Assembly: GCA_900556425.1 (NCBI GenBank)
Contig: USOR01000063.1
Coordinates: forward strand, 1 to 5,561
Length of the DNA: 5,561 nucleotides
Origin: an uncultured Coriobacteriaceae bacterium
Lineage (GTDB): Bacteria; Actinomycetota; Coriobacteriia; Coriobacteriales; QAMH01
Direction: 5' to 3'
The notes under the pieces were generated by a model that worked only from the letters and a program-made list of their open reading frames with translations, had not been told where the DNA came from and made no database searches. Made by a program: the position numbers and the translations under genes. Below are positions 1 through 5,561 of this stretch, piece by piece. Position 1 is the first letter of the stretch. Every line of letters begins with the position of its first letter.

Positions 1-1174
1 CCCCATCTTCGCCGCCTCGAAGACCGACCAGGAATTCGAGCTCACGCACGTTGAGGGCGAACCGGACATGATGAAGATCGTCCGGGAGATGAACGGGTAC
101 AACGTCGATGACGGCACGCTGTGCCAGGGCGCGGCGACGCTCAAGGACGACGGCTCCACCGTGTGCGGATGTCGTTTGCTGTCGGGCATCCTCGGCCCCG
201 ACGGCGAGAACCTAATGAACCGCGTCGAGACGGGAGAGATTTACAACGGCTCGATCTTCTCGGACTATCGCGTGAGCTGGCCCGAGAACTCCCGTATCCT
301 GTACAACCGCTGCTCGGCGGACCCGCAGGGCAAGCCGTGGTCCGAGCGCAAGAAGCTCGTCTGGTGGGACGAGGAGCTCGAGCAGTGGGTCGGCTACGAC
401 AAGCCGCAGTGCAATGCCAAGAAACCGCCCACCTACCAGCCCGAGCCCGGCGCGACAGGCGACATGGCGCTTGCCGGCGATTGCCCGTTCGGCGCCCATT
501 CGGACGGCAAGGCGTGGCTCTTCGTGCCCTACAGCATCAAGGAAGGGCCCATGCCCATCTACTACGAGACGACCGAGTCGCCCTACGACAACAAGCTCTG
601 GGAGCAGACGCGCGACCCTGGCTTGCACATCATCGATGACGTCGAGAACCCCATCGCCCCGTACGGAGACCTCGAATATCCGACGATCATGACCACGTAT
701 CACGTGACCGAGCACTGGCTGTCGGGTGCGCAGACGCGCAACATCCCGTGGCTCGTCGGGCTGCAACCGGTGCGCTTCGTGGAGCTGAGTCCCGAACAGG
801 CCGAGAGCATCGGCGTGGAGACGGGCGACTACGTCACGGTCGAAAGCGAGCGTGCCAAGCTGCAGATCCCGGTCCTCGTGACGCCGCGCCTGCGCAGCGG
901 CGACGTGTACGGCAAGAAGGCGACCGTCGCGGGCACCTTCGTCGCATCCGGCTACAAGGGCCTGATGGTCAGCGACATCACCAACGACCTGAGTCCTGCC
1001 ATCATGGCACCTGACGGCCTGATTCCCGCGTCAAAGGGTTTCACGGTGCGCATCACCAAGGGAGACCTCAACGACCTCAAGAAGATCGACTCGTATCCGC
1101 TCAAGTACGACCCCATATTCGACAAGCCGATTCCCGACACACCGTGGCCGGCGCAACCGGAAGCGAGGAATTAG
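1..1174 (+). CDS. fdhA: Formate dehydrogenase catalytic (alpha) subunit, C-terminal part; 5' end lies outside the window
   Basis: This is the last 390 residues of a molybdopterin oxidoreductase; the first whole codon is at 2-4 and the TAG stop at 1172-1174. The frame is open to the left edge, so the internal ATG at 68 is not taken as the start. The family oxidises formate to CO2 at a bis-MGD Mo or W centre. Seen here: a DDGSTVCGC segment near 143-172, a GDMALAGDCPFGAHSDG segment near 460-509, and the dinucleotide-binding C-terminal domain from about 692, opening with TTYHVTEHWLSGAQTRN and continuing QPVRFVELSPEQAESIG. The TEHW and QP.FVE pattern is what I recognise from formate dehydrogenases rather than nitrate or DMSO reductases. 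The N-terminal [4Fe-4S] motif, the active-site Sec/Cys and any Tat signal lie upstream and cannot be checked. The gene ends 2 nt before the beta subunit gene, so the two are surely co-transcribed. Another bis-MGD oxidoreductase is possible but less likely. Confidence 0.86.
   Translation, partial: PIFAASKTDQEFELTHVEGEPDMMKIVREMNGYNVDDGTLCQGAATLKDDGSTVCGCRLLSGILGPDGENLMNRVETGEIYNGSIFSDYRVSWPENSRILYNRCSADPQGKPWSERKKLVWWDEELEQWVGYDKPQCNAKKPPTYQPEPGATGDMALAGDCPFGAHSDGKAWLFVPYSIKEGPMPIYYETTESPYDNKLWEQTRDPGLHIIDDVENPIAPYGDLEYPTIMTTYHVTEHWLSGAQTRNIPWLVGLQPVRFVELSPEQAESIGVETGDYVTVESERAKLQIPVLVTPRLRSGDVYGKKATVAGTFVASGYKGLMVSDITNDLSPAIMAPDGLIPASKGFTVRITKGDLNDLKKIDSYPLKYDPIFDKPIPDTPWPAQPEARN
1165..1168 (+). 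promoter_or_regulatory. Ribosome binding site of the formate dehydrogenase beta subunit gene
   Basis: GAGG within GCGAGGAA lies 8 nt before the ATG at 1177 and inside the last codons of the alpha subunit. It decides the start: the in-frame GTG at 1144 lies within the alpha gene, and the in-frame ATG at 1312 sits only 9 codons before the first cluster cysteine. Confidence 0.7.
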
Positions 1175-1176
1175 CC

Positions 1177-2106
1177 ATGAATCCGAATACGCTGAACATC
1201 CTCAAGCTTTCCGACAAGAAGTACGATGCGAGGGAGCCACGCAAGAATCATCGCATCGACGTTATCTACGCGCTGTTCAAGCGCCACAAGCCGTGCGCGG
1301 AGCAAACGGAAATGGCTTTTTTCACTGACACATCTGTCTGTTCGGGCTGCAAAGCATGCGAGGTCGCCTGCAAACAGTGGAACATGCTCAAGACCACCGA
1401 CATCCAGTGGTCGCGCAACAGCTACGACAACACGCGCAAGCTCTCTTCCGAAAGCTGGCGCCACGTCAAGTTCGTCGAGCGCTTTCCGGAGACAAACGAG
1501 GTCGACAAGCCGGCTCCCAAGGCGATGGACGCCCTGCTCAACGAACCCAAGCAAGGGCAATGGCTGTTCATGTCCGACCAATGCAAGCACTGCCAGGAGT
1601 CGCCGTGCCAGGAGGCATGTCCCACCGGTGCGATCATCCGCAACGAGTTTGGCGGCATCTATTACCAGACCGACATCTGCATGGGTTGCCGCATGTGCGT
1701 GGCGGCCTGTCCGTTTGGCGTTCCCGAGGTAAGCGAGGAGACCGGGCATTCCATGAAATGCGCCGGATGCTACGACCGCCTGCGCGATGGGCTCAAGCCC
1801 GCGTGCGCCACGGCATGCACCACGACCGCAATCCAGTTCGGGCCGCGCGAGGAGATGGTCGAGAAGGCGCGCGCACGGCTTGCCACCCTCCACGACCAGG
1901 GCTTCGAGAAGGCCAACCTCTACGGTGTCGACTCGTTCCAGCACTACAAGCCGCTCAACTCGTTTTACCTGCTGATGGACGAGCCCGCGGTCTACGGTCT
2001 GCCAAACCAGCCCAAATTGCCCGTGAGGTTCATGGTGGGCGATTACGCCAACGCCATAGGAACGCTCCTGATCGCGACGGTCGCGATCATCGTCTGCCTG
2101 CTGTAG
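1177..2106 (+). CDS. fdhB: Formate dehydrogenase iron-sulfur (beta) subunit with four [4Fe-4S] clusters
   Basis: This 309-residue ferredoxin-like protein passes electrons from the catalytic subunit to the membrane subunit. Sixteen cysteines form four groups: C55/C58/C61/C65 (CSGCKACEVAC), C136/C139/C144/C148 (CKHCQESPCQEAC), C168/C171/C174/C178 (CMGCRMCVAAC) and C195/C198/C210/C214. This is the arrangement expected of an FdnH/FdhB-type subunit. The FFTDTSVC and YDNTRKLSSESWRHVKF segments are typical of formate dehydrogenase beta subunits. A hydrophobic stretch at about residues 289-309 (GTLLIATVAIIVCLL) runs to the very end and should be a single membrane anchor. The 45 residues before the ferredoxin core are charged and carry one extra cysteine (C40). 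The start at 1177 is supported by a Shine-Dalgarno sequence and a 2-nt gap after the alpha stop. Its length is close to the family norm of roughly 300 residues. A perfect inverted repeat lies within the anchor codons. Confidence 0.93.
   Translation: MNPNTLNILKLSDKKYDAREPRKNHRIDVIYALFKRHKPCAEQTEMAFFTDTSVCSGCKACEVACKQWNMLKTTDIQWSRNSYDNTRKLSSESWRHVKFVERFPETNEVDKPAPKAMDALLNEPKQGQWLFMSDQCKHCQESPCQEACPTGAIIRNEFGGIYYQTDICMGCRMCVAACPFGVPEVSEETGHSMKCAGCYDRLRDGLKPACATACTTTAIQFGPREEMVEKARARLATLHDQGFEKANLYGVDSFQHYKPLNSFYLLMDEPAVYGLPNQPKLPVRFMVGDYANAIGTLLIATVAIIVCLL
2069..2089 (+). other. Perfect inverted repeat (9-bp stem, 3-nt loop) inside the 3' end of the beta subunit gene
   Basis: TGATCGCGA, then CGG, then TCGCGATCA. 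It falls in codons of the C-terminal membrane helix (LIATVAII), 14 nt before the stop codon and 30 nt before the start of the next gene. The symmetry may only reflect the repeated Ile/Ala/Val codons. An RNA hairpin here could affect mRNA stability or the relative expression of the next gene, but nothing in the sequence proves a role. Confidence 0.4.
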
Positions 2107-2115
2107 AAAGGGGAG
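2107..2115 (+). promoter_or_regulatory. Strong ribosome binding site of the NrfD-type subunit gene
   Basis: AAAGGGGAG directly follows the beta subunit stop and ends 4 nt before the ATG at 2120. It fills most of the 13-nt gap and fixes the start of the membrane subunit. Confidence 0.75.
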
Positions 2116-2119
2116 AGAC

Positions 2120-3022
2120 ATGGATAAGACATGGGTCGAAGGCCAACCATCTGCCTATCAACAGCATGACATAGTGCATTTTCCCGACTGGAAGAACATC
2201 ATCGTCTGGGACCTCTTCTTCAACAATCTCACGTCGGGCTTCATGTTCGTGACGATGATTACCTGGCTCGTCGCACCGGACATCTTCGGTCCCGTGCTGC
2301 CCATCGCGCTGACGCTCGCGTTTCTCATCGTCATCTTCGACTTGCTGCTGCTCGTCGCCGACCTCGGTGACCACTTCCGGTTTTTGCACGCCATGCGCGT
2401 CATGCATCCGACGGCTCCCCTGTCGGTCGGCGTGGTGAGCCTGATCTTCTACTCGATCTTCCTGTTCCTCGCGCTCGTCATCTATTGGGGAACTTTCATA
2501 TTGCTAGCGACCATCGGGCTGCCCCTCGAGGTCGTCGGCGTCCTCAACGTGCTCTTCCGCCTCTTCGCTATTCTGGCGCTCATCGCGGCCTGTGGCGTGA
2601 TCTGCTACAAGGGCGTCGCCTTCAGCTGCACGTCGCAGCCGGGCGTGAAGCGGGCCCGCTGGCTCACCTGCTGGGTGGTATGCGACGCCCTCACAATCGG
2701 CATGGGCCTTTTGATCGTGGTCTCGTTCGTTCTCGGGCAGATTGTCCCCGTCGAGGCGCTCGTCATCCCGTTCGTCGTGCTTATCGTGTTTCGCTGCTTC
2801 ACCTATGCGTTGGTGTGGATGAACATTCACGAACGCGCCTCGCTCATGTACTCCAAGGGGCGTCTCGCGCTCAACGCGGTGATCGTCTATGGCATTGCGG
2901 GCGTCTGCGCCATCGCGGCCTGCTCCTTCGGGCCCATCGGAATCGTCACCGCCGCAGCAATCTGCCTTCTCGCGGGAGTCTGGGAACGCTACTGGATCAT
3001 TTTCGTGGCGCACCCGCACTAA
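2120..3022 (+). CDS. nrfD: NrfD/PsrC-family membrane subunit of formate dehydrogenase
   Basis: This 300-residue protein is very hydrophobic, with about eight predicted membrane helices (roughly residues 28-52, 58-80, 102-127, 139-165, 181-205, 211-231, 246-265 and 270-291). The loop after helix 2 carries D81-L-G-D and R87-FLHAMR with P97-T-A-P-L-S, corresponding to the conserved DLGxxxRF..(R)..NP.SP.S pattern of NrfD/PsrC proteins. These subunits exchange electrons with the quinone pool without haem, unlike the cytochrome b subunit FdnI of the E. coli enzyme. As the third gene after the alpha and beta subunits, it should anchor the complex and reduce menaquinone or a similar quinone. The start has a strong Shine-Dalgarno sequence and the TAA stop is at 3020-3022. 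The family call rests on helix count, the loop motif and context; the physiological quinone is not known. Confidence 0.88.
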   Translation: MDKTWVEGQPSAYQQHDIVHFPDWKNIIVWDLFFNNLTSGFMFVTMITWLVAPDIFGPVLPIALTLAFLIVIFDLLLLVADLGDHFRFLHAMRVMHPTAPLSVGVVSLIFYSIFLFLALVIYWGTFILLATIGLPLEVVGVLNVLFRLFAILALIAACGVICYKGVAFSCTSQPGVKRARWLTCWVVCDALTIGMGLLIVVSFVLGQIVPVEALVIPFVVLIVFRCFTYALVWMNIHERASLMYSKGRLALNAVIVYGIAGVCAIAACSFGPIGIVTAAAICLLAGVWERYWIIFVAHPH

Positions 3023-3028
3023 ACGGGC

Positions 3029-3052
3029 AATGAGACGGGGGACTGTCTCATT
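3029..3052. terminator. Hairpin between convergent operons, probable bidirectional terminator
   Basis: AATGAGAC (3029-3036), an 8-nt loop GGGGGACT, then GTCTCATT (3045-3052) make a perfect 8-bp stem. It begins 7 nt after the NrfD-type gene stop and ends 1 nt from the modC stop, so it can serve both operons. Neither side is followed by a long T run (TCTACC on +, GCCCG on -), so it is a weak match to a classical intrinsic terminator. It could instead be a dispersed palindromic repeat. Confidence 0.55.
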
Positions 3053-3053
3053 T

Positions 3054-4166
3054 CTACCGGCTGACGAGGTAGATCCTGTCCTGGGGTAGGTGCACCCAGA
3101 GCTCCTCACCCATTTCGGGCCACACTTCCGGACCATCCTTGAGCTTGTCGATGCGCCAGAACAGGTGCTGGTGCAAGAAGCGCATCTCATCATCGCTGCG
3201 TTCGACAGCAGGCGCAAAGGAGCTGTCGCGATCGAGAAAGCCGAGCAGTGCGCTACGTTCGAAGCGCGAGTCGCTGATGCGGTCGACACGCACGCGATAG
3301 TTGTTGGCGCCCGGGCCATCTGCACGTTCAAGGTAGAACGCACGCACGCCGAGGAAGCGCACGTCATCGGGAACCTCGCGCTCGCACTCGATGCGCACAC
3401 CCCATTTGGGTGCCCACACGGCATGCTCGTCTGCCTTGATGACGGGCGTGGTGTTCTTGCAACCCGAGAGCTTGAGCGCGGCTTCCGATTGCGGGTTATT
3501 CACGAGCTCGTCGTTCGAATCGATCTCGAGTATATGACCGTCATCGACGACGGCGATGCGATCGCAGAAGCGCAGTGCCTCGTCTATGTCGTGGCTCACG
3601 TAGAGGATGGTCCCCTCAAAGGCCTCGAAGAGGTCAACGAGGTTTTGCTCGAGCACGCTCTTGAGGTGCGAGTCAAGCGCGGAGAACGGCTCGTCGAGCA
3701 TGAGAATGCCGGGCCGTGCCGCGAGCATACGCGCAAGGGCCACGCGCTGCTGCTGGCCACCGGAGAGTTGGGCGGGGTAACGCTTGCTAAAGCCCTCGAG
3801 GCTGAAGCGCTTGAGCTCGGTCGTGACGATGGCGTCACGATCACCCTTGCTCACCGTCTTGGGTATGCCTGCTGCCACGTTCTGCTCGATGGTCATGTTG
3901 GGGAAGAGCATGTAGTTCTGGAAAAGCAACGCCGTTTTGCGCTGTTGGGGACTCAGGTTGACCTTTGCGGCGGAGTCGAAGTAGACGGTGTCGTTCACGA
4001 CGATGCGTCCCTCGTCAGGCGTTTCGATACCCGCGATACAGCGCATCGTGAGGCTCTTGCCACAACCCGAGGCACCGAGGAAGCCGAGCGTCTCCGTGCC
4101 GGCTTCGACGCTCACGTCGAGGGAGAAATCGCCAAGGGATTTTCTGAAGTCCATCTGCAGGCTCAT
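3054..4166 (-). CDS. modC: Molybdate (or tungstate) ABC transporter ATP-binding protein ModC
   Basis: This 370-residue cytoplasmic ATPase powers oxyanion import through ModB. Visible motifs are Walker A GASGCGKS (31-38), Q-loop Q83 in [13 protein letters not shown], the ABC signature LSGGQQQR (134-141), Walker B ILMLDEP (154-160), the D-loop SALD (162-165) and switch H192. The opening ([13 protein letters not shown]) and [17 protein letters not shown] are typical of ModC. The last 130 or so residues form a divergent regulatory or TOBE/Mop-like region ending [18 protein letters not shown]. Its match to the usual Mop domain is weak by eye. Its length is near the usual 350-370. The ATG at 4166 overlaps the modB stop as ATGA, with a GAGGGGG ribosome binding site upstream, so translational coupling to ModB is likely. 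Tungstate or sulfate specificity cannot be excluded from the ATPase alone. A long open frame on the opposite strand is a compositional shadow. Confidence 0.93.
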   Translation of the reverse strand: MSLQMDFRKSLGDFSLDVSVEAGTETLGFLGASGCGKSLTMRCIAGIETPDEGRIVVNDTVYFDSAAKVNLSPQQRKTALLFQNYMLFPNMTIEQNVAAGIPKTVSKGDRDAIVTTELKRFSLEGFSKRYPAQLSGGQQQRVALARMLAARPGILMLDEPFSALDSHLKSVLEQNLVDLFEAFEGTILYVSHDIDEALRFCDRIAVVDDGHILEIDSNDELVNNPQSEAALKLSGCKNTTPVIKADEHAVWAPKWGVRIECEREVPDDVRFLGVRAFYLERADGPGANNYRVRVDRISDSRFERSALLGFLDRDSSFAPAVERSDDEMRFLHQHLFWRIDKLKDGPEVWPEMGEELWVHLPQDRIYLVSR

Positions 4167-5561
4167 GAGCGCGCCCCCTCGGGCAGTCCGGCGTCTTCGG
4201 TCGCGATGGCGGACTCCAGGCCGCCTTCCAGGTGTGGCGTGTGCGTGCTGTGGTCTGCACCGTGCTTCTTCTTGCTTGTCTGCCTGCGGCGGTACTTGGT
4301 CGTTCTACTCGACCACAAGTTGATGAACATGATGACGATGAAGCTGAAGATGATGATGACGATGGTCCAGAAGATGGCGATGTCCGTGTTGCCGTTCATC
4401 CACTCGAAGTAGATGGCGATGGGGATGGTGCGCGTGACACCTGCGTAATTGCCCGCGAGGAACAACGTCGCGCCAAACTCGCCCAACGCGCGCGCATAGG
4501 CGAGCACCGTAGCCGCGGCGATGGAGGACCAGGCAAGCGGAAGCATGAGCTTGAAGAAGATGCGGATGTTGGACCAGCCGAGCGTGCGTGCCGCATCGAG
4601 CATGTTGGGATCGAGGTTCTCGAAAGCGCCGCGCGAGCTGCGGTACATGAGCGGGAAGGCCACGACGACCGCTGCGATGACCGTTGCCTGCCAGCTGAAG
4701 ACGAGGGGGAATCCCACGTCGATGAACCACTGGCCCACGGGTGTGGAACGACCGAAGGCAAGTAGCAACAAGAAGCCGCAGACCGTGGGCGGCAGCACCA
4801 TGGGAATGGTGAAGATCGCGTCGAAGATGGATTGGGCGCGCGGTGAGATGCGCATCGTGAAGTAGGCAGCTGCGAGACCCAGGATGAAGATGAACACGAT
4901 GGCGATGAGCGTCGTGCGCAAGGTCACCCATAGCGGACTGTAGTCCATGGTCGCAAGGAAGTTTGCAAGCCACGCAAGGCCCGTGTTCGCCTGGACGATC
5001 TGCACGTCCGAGGGCGGCACGGCCTGGGCGAAGTCGGCAAACTCGAGTCTGACCTGGTTGCTGCTCGCCTTGCTGGTCACGTCACTGCCATCGGAGCCAA
5101 TGATGTAGGCGTAGTAGCGCCCTTCGTCGAGTTCCTGATCGAAGTTGAAGACGACGCCATTCACCTCGAAGGACTGCTGTTCGGTGAAATACCATTTGGA
5201 GACGTTGGAGAGTCGCGAGGAACCCTTCGCGTTCGCGTCGTCCAAGGCGGTGAAGTAACGCTTGATGTAATCCTGGTCGTTATGGTTGTCGTAGAGGAAA
5301 CCGAAGGCCTCTTGGGTTGCCTTGGGAATGTAGACCACGGCGTATTCGCCGGTCGATATGACCGAGAGATTGTCGGGTTGAGTGCCGATGTAGTAGTTAT
5401 AGCCCCAGTACCTGTCGCCGACCGCCTTGTTGGAGCCGGCCTGGGCACGGTAGAAATCGTTGATGCCGAAACTGCATCCTTCGATGAGGGCGCTGTCCCC
5501 CTCGGCGGAGACGGTGACCCCGTTGACGGTCTGCTGCTCGCTTGCATTGCCAACGGCAGGG
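4163..5561 (-). CDS. modB: Molybdate ABC transporter permease ModB with a large N-terminal extension; 5' end lies outside the window
   Basis: 465 residues are visible, and the frame is open to the right edge (first whole codon 5558-5560). The permease core starts near visible residue 205 (MDYSPLWVTLRTTL, Met codon 4946-4948). It has five predicted helices (about 210-234, 246-270, 286-304, 341-360, 393-414) and an EAA-type ATPase-docking loop DAARTLGWSNIRIFFKL (322-338), as in ModB. The core would normally make a protein of about 225-230 residues. Here 204 residues precede it, with no Met and with codon use like the rest of the gene; no Shine-Dalgarno sequence precedes the Met at 4948 or the in-frame GTG at 5338. 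This region is rich in Tyr, Asn, Asp and Gly, has no membrane helix and resembles no domain I can name. Five helices with a basic C-terminal end put it outside the membrane. The 49-residue tail holds KYRRRQTSKKK followed by HGADHSTHTPH. The stop overlaps the modC start as ATGA. Confidence 0.9.
   Translation of the reverse strand, partial: PAVGNASEQQTVNGVTVSAEGDSALIEGCSFGINDFYRAQAGSNKAVGDRYWGYNYYIGTQPDNLSVISTGEYAVVYIPKATQEAFGFLYDNHNDQDYIKRYFTALDDANAKGSSRLSNVSKWYFTEQQSFEVNGVVFNFDQELDEGRYYAYIIGSDGSDVTSKASSNQVRLEFADFAQAVPPSDVQIVQANTGLAWLANFLATMDYSPLWVTLRTTLIAIVFIFILGLAAAYFTMRISPRAQSIFDAIFTIPMVLPPTVCGFLLLLAFGRSTPVGQWFIDVGFPLVFSWQATVIAAVVVAFPLMYRSSRGAFENLDPNMLDAARTLGWSNIRIFFKLMLPLAWSSIAAATVLAYARALGEFGATLFLAGNYAGVTRTIPIAIYFEWMNGNTDIAIFWTIVIIIFSFIVIMFINLWSSRTTKYRRRQTSKKKHGADHSTHTPHLEGGLESAIATEDAGLPEGARS
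4174..4180 (-). promoter_or_regulatory. Ribosome binding site of modC
   Basis: On the minus strand GAGGGGG lies 7 nt before the modC ATG, within the last codons of modB. It supports the start that gives the 4-nt ATGA overlap. Confidence 0.65.

Noticed and set aside
68..1174. Start of the formate dehydrogenase alpha gene at the ATG at 68.
   Set aside because: The frame is open from base 2 with coding-like residues, and the protein lacks all N-terminal domains of the family, so the gene begins upstream of the window.
1171..2121. A 316-codon open frame on the - strand opposite the beta subunit gene.
   Set aside because: The + strand carries sixteen correctly spaced cluster cysteines; the minus frame shows no domain and is compositional.
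2504..3424. A 306-codon open frame on the - strand spanning the NrfD-type gene, the hairpin and the modC end.
   Set aside because: It crosses the intergenic hairpin and overlaps two well-supported genes in other frames, and shows no recognisable motif.
4318..4365. ATGATGAC-rich low-complexity stretch that looks like a short tandem repeat on the + strand.
   Set aside because: It is the complement of Ile/Val/Phe/Met codons of ModB helix 5 and varies irregularly, so it is a coding by-product and not a true repeat array.
3090..4412. A 440-codon open frame on the + strand opposite modC and the end of modB.
   Set aside because: It lies antisense to a clear ModC with all ABC motifs. Its low-complexity Met/Lys and acidic stretches mirror the Ile/Phe-rich helix codons of ModB. 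It is a shadow of G/C-biased codon use.
4163..5338. Start of modB at the GTG at 5338.
   Set aside because: No Shine-Dalgarno sequence precedes it, and the coding-like frame continues upstream to the edge of the window.

Overview
The window is fully coding apart from short junctions. It reads as a GC-rich bacterial chromosome with strong G/C preference at third codon positions. The style of the formate dehydrogenase (a four-cluster beta subunit beginning FFTDTSVC and an NrfD-type membrane subunit), the ModC type and the base composition fit an anaerobic or facultative member of the Actinomycetota, possibly Coriobacteriia. That placement is an inference from protein style, not from a marker gene.

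Left part (1-3022, + strand): the 3' end of a respiratory formate dehydrogenase operon. It contains the C-terminal 390 residues of the molybdopterin catalytic subunit. This is followed, after a 2-nt gap, by the four-[4Fe-4S] electron-transfer subunit with a C-terminal membrane anchor. A 13-nt gap then leads to an eight-helix NrfD-family membrane subunit. Electrons from formate would pass from the Mo/W-bis-MGD centre through the iron-sulfur chain to the quinone-interacting membrane protein.

Junction (3023-3053): 31 bp separate the two convergent operons. Nearly all of it is one perfect 8-bp inverted repeat, AATGAGAC-(8 nt)-GTCTCATT, the likely shared terminator and possibly a copy of a dispersed palindrome.

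Right part (3054-5561, - strand): a molybdate (or tungstate) ABC importer. modB (permease) enters from the right edge and overlaps modC (ATPase) by an ATGA. The substrate-binding protein ModA is not visible. The pairing makes sense: the importer supplies the metal that the neighbouring formate dehydrogenase needs.

The most unusual feature is modB. The normal five-helix permease begins at a Met-Asp-Tyr-Ser-Pro-Leu-Trp segment, but its reading frame stays open for at least 204 further codons to the window edge. These encode an unrecognised, aromatic-rich, probably extracytoplasmic region. ModB also has a basic, histidine-containing C-terminal tail. No RNA genes, CRISPR arrays, insertion sequences or attachment sites were seen, and no gene-free stretch exceeds 31 bp.
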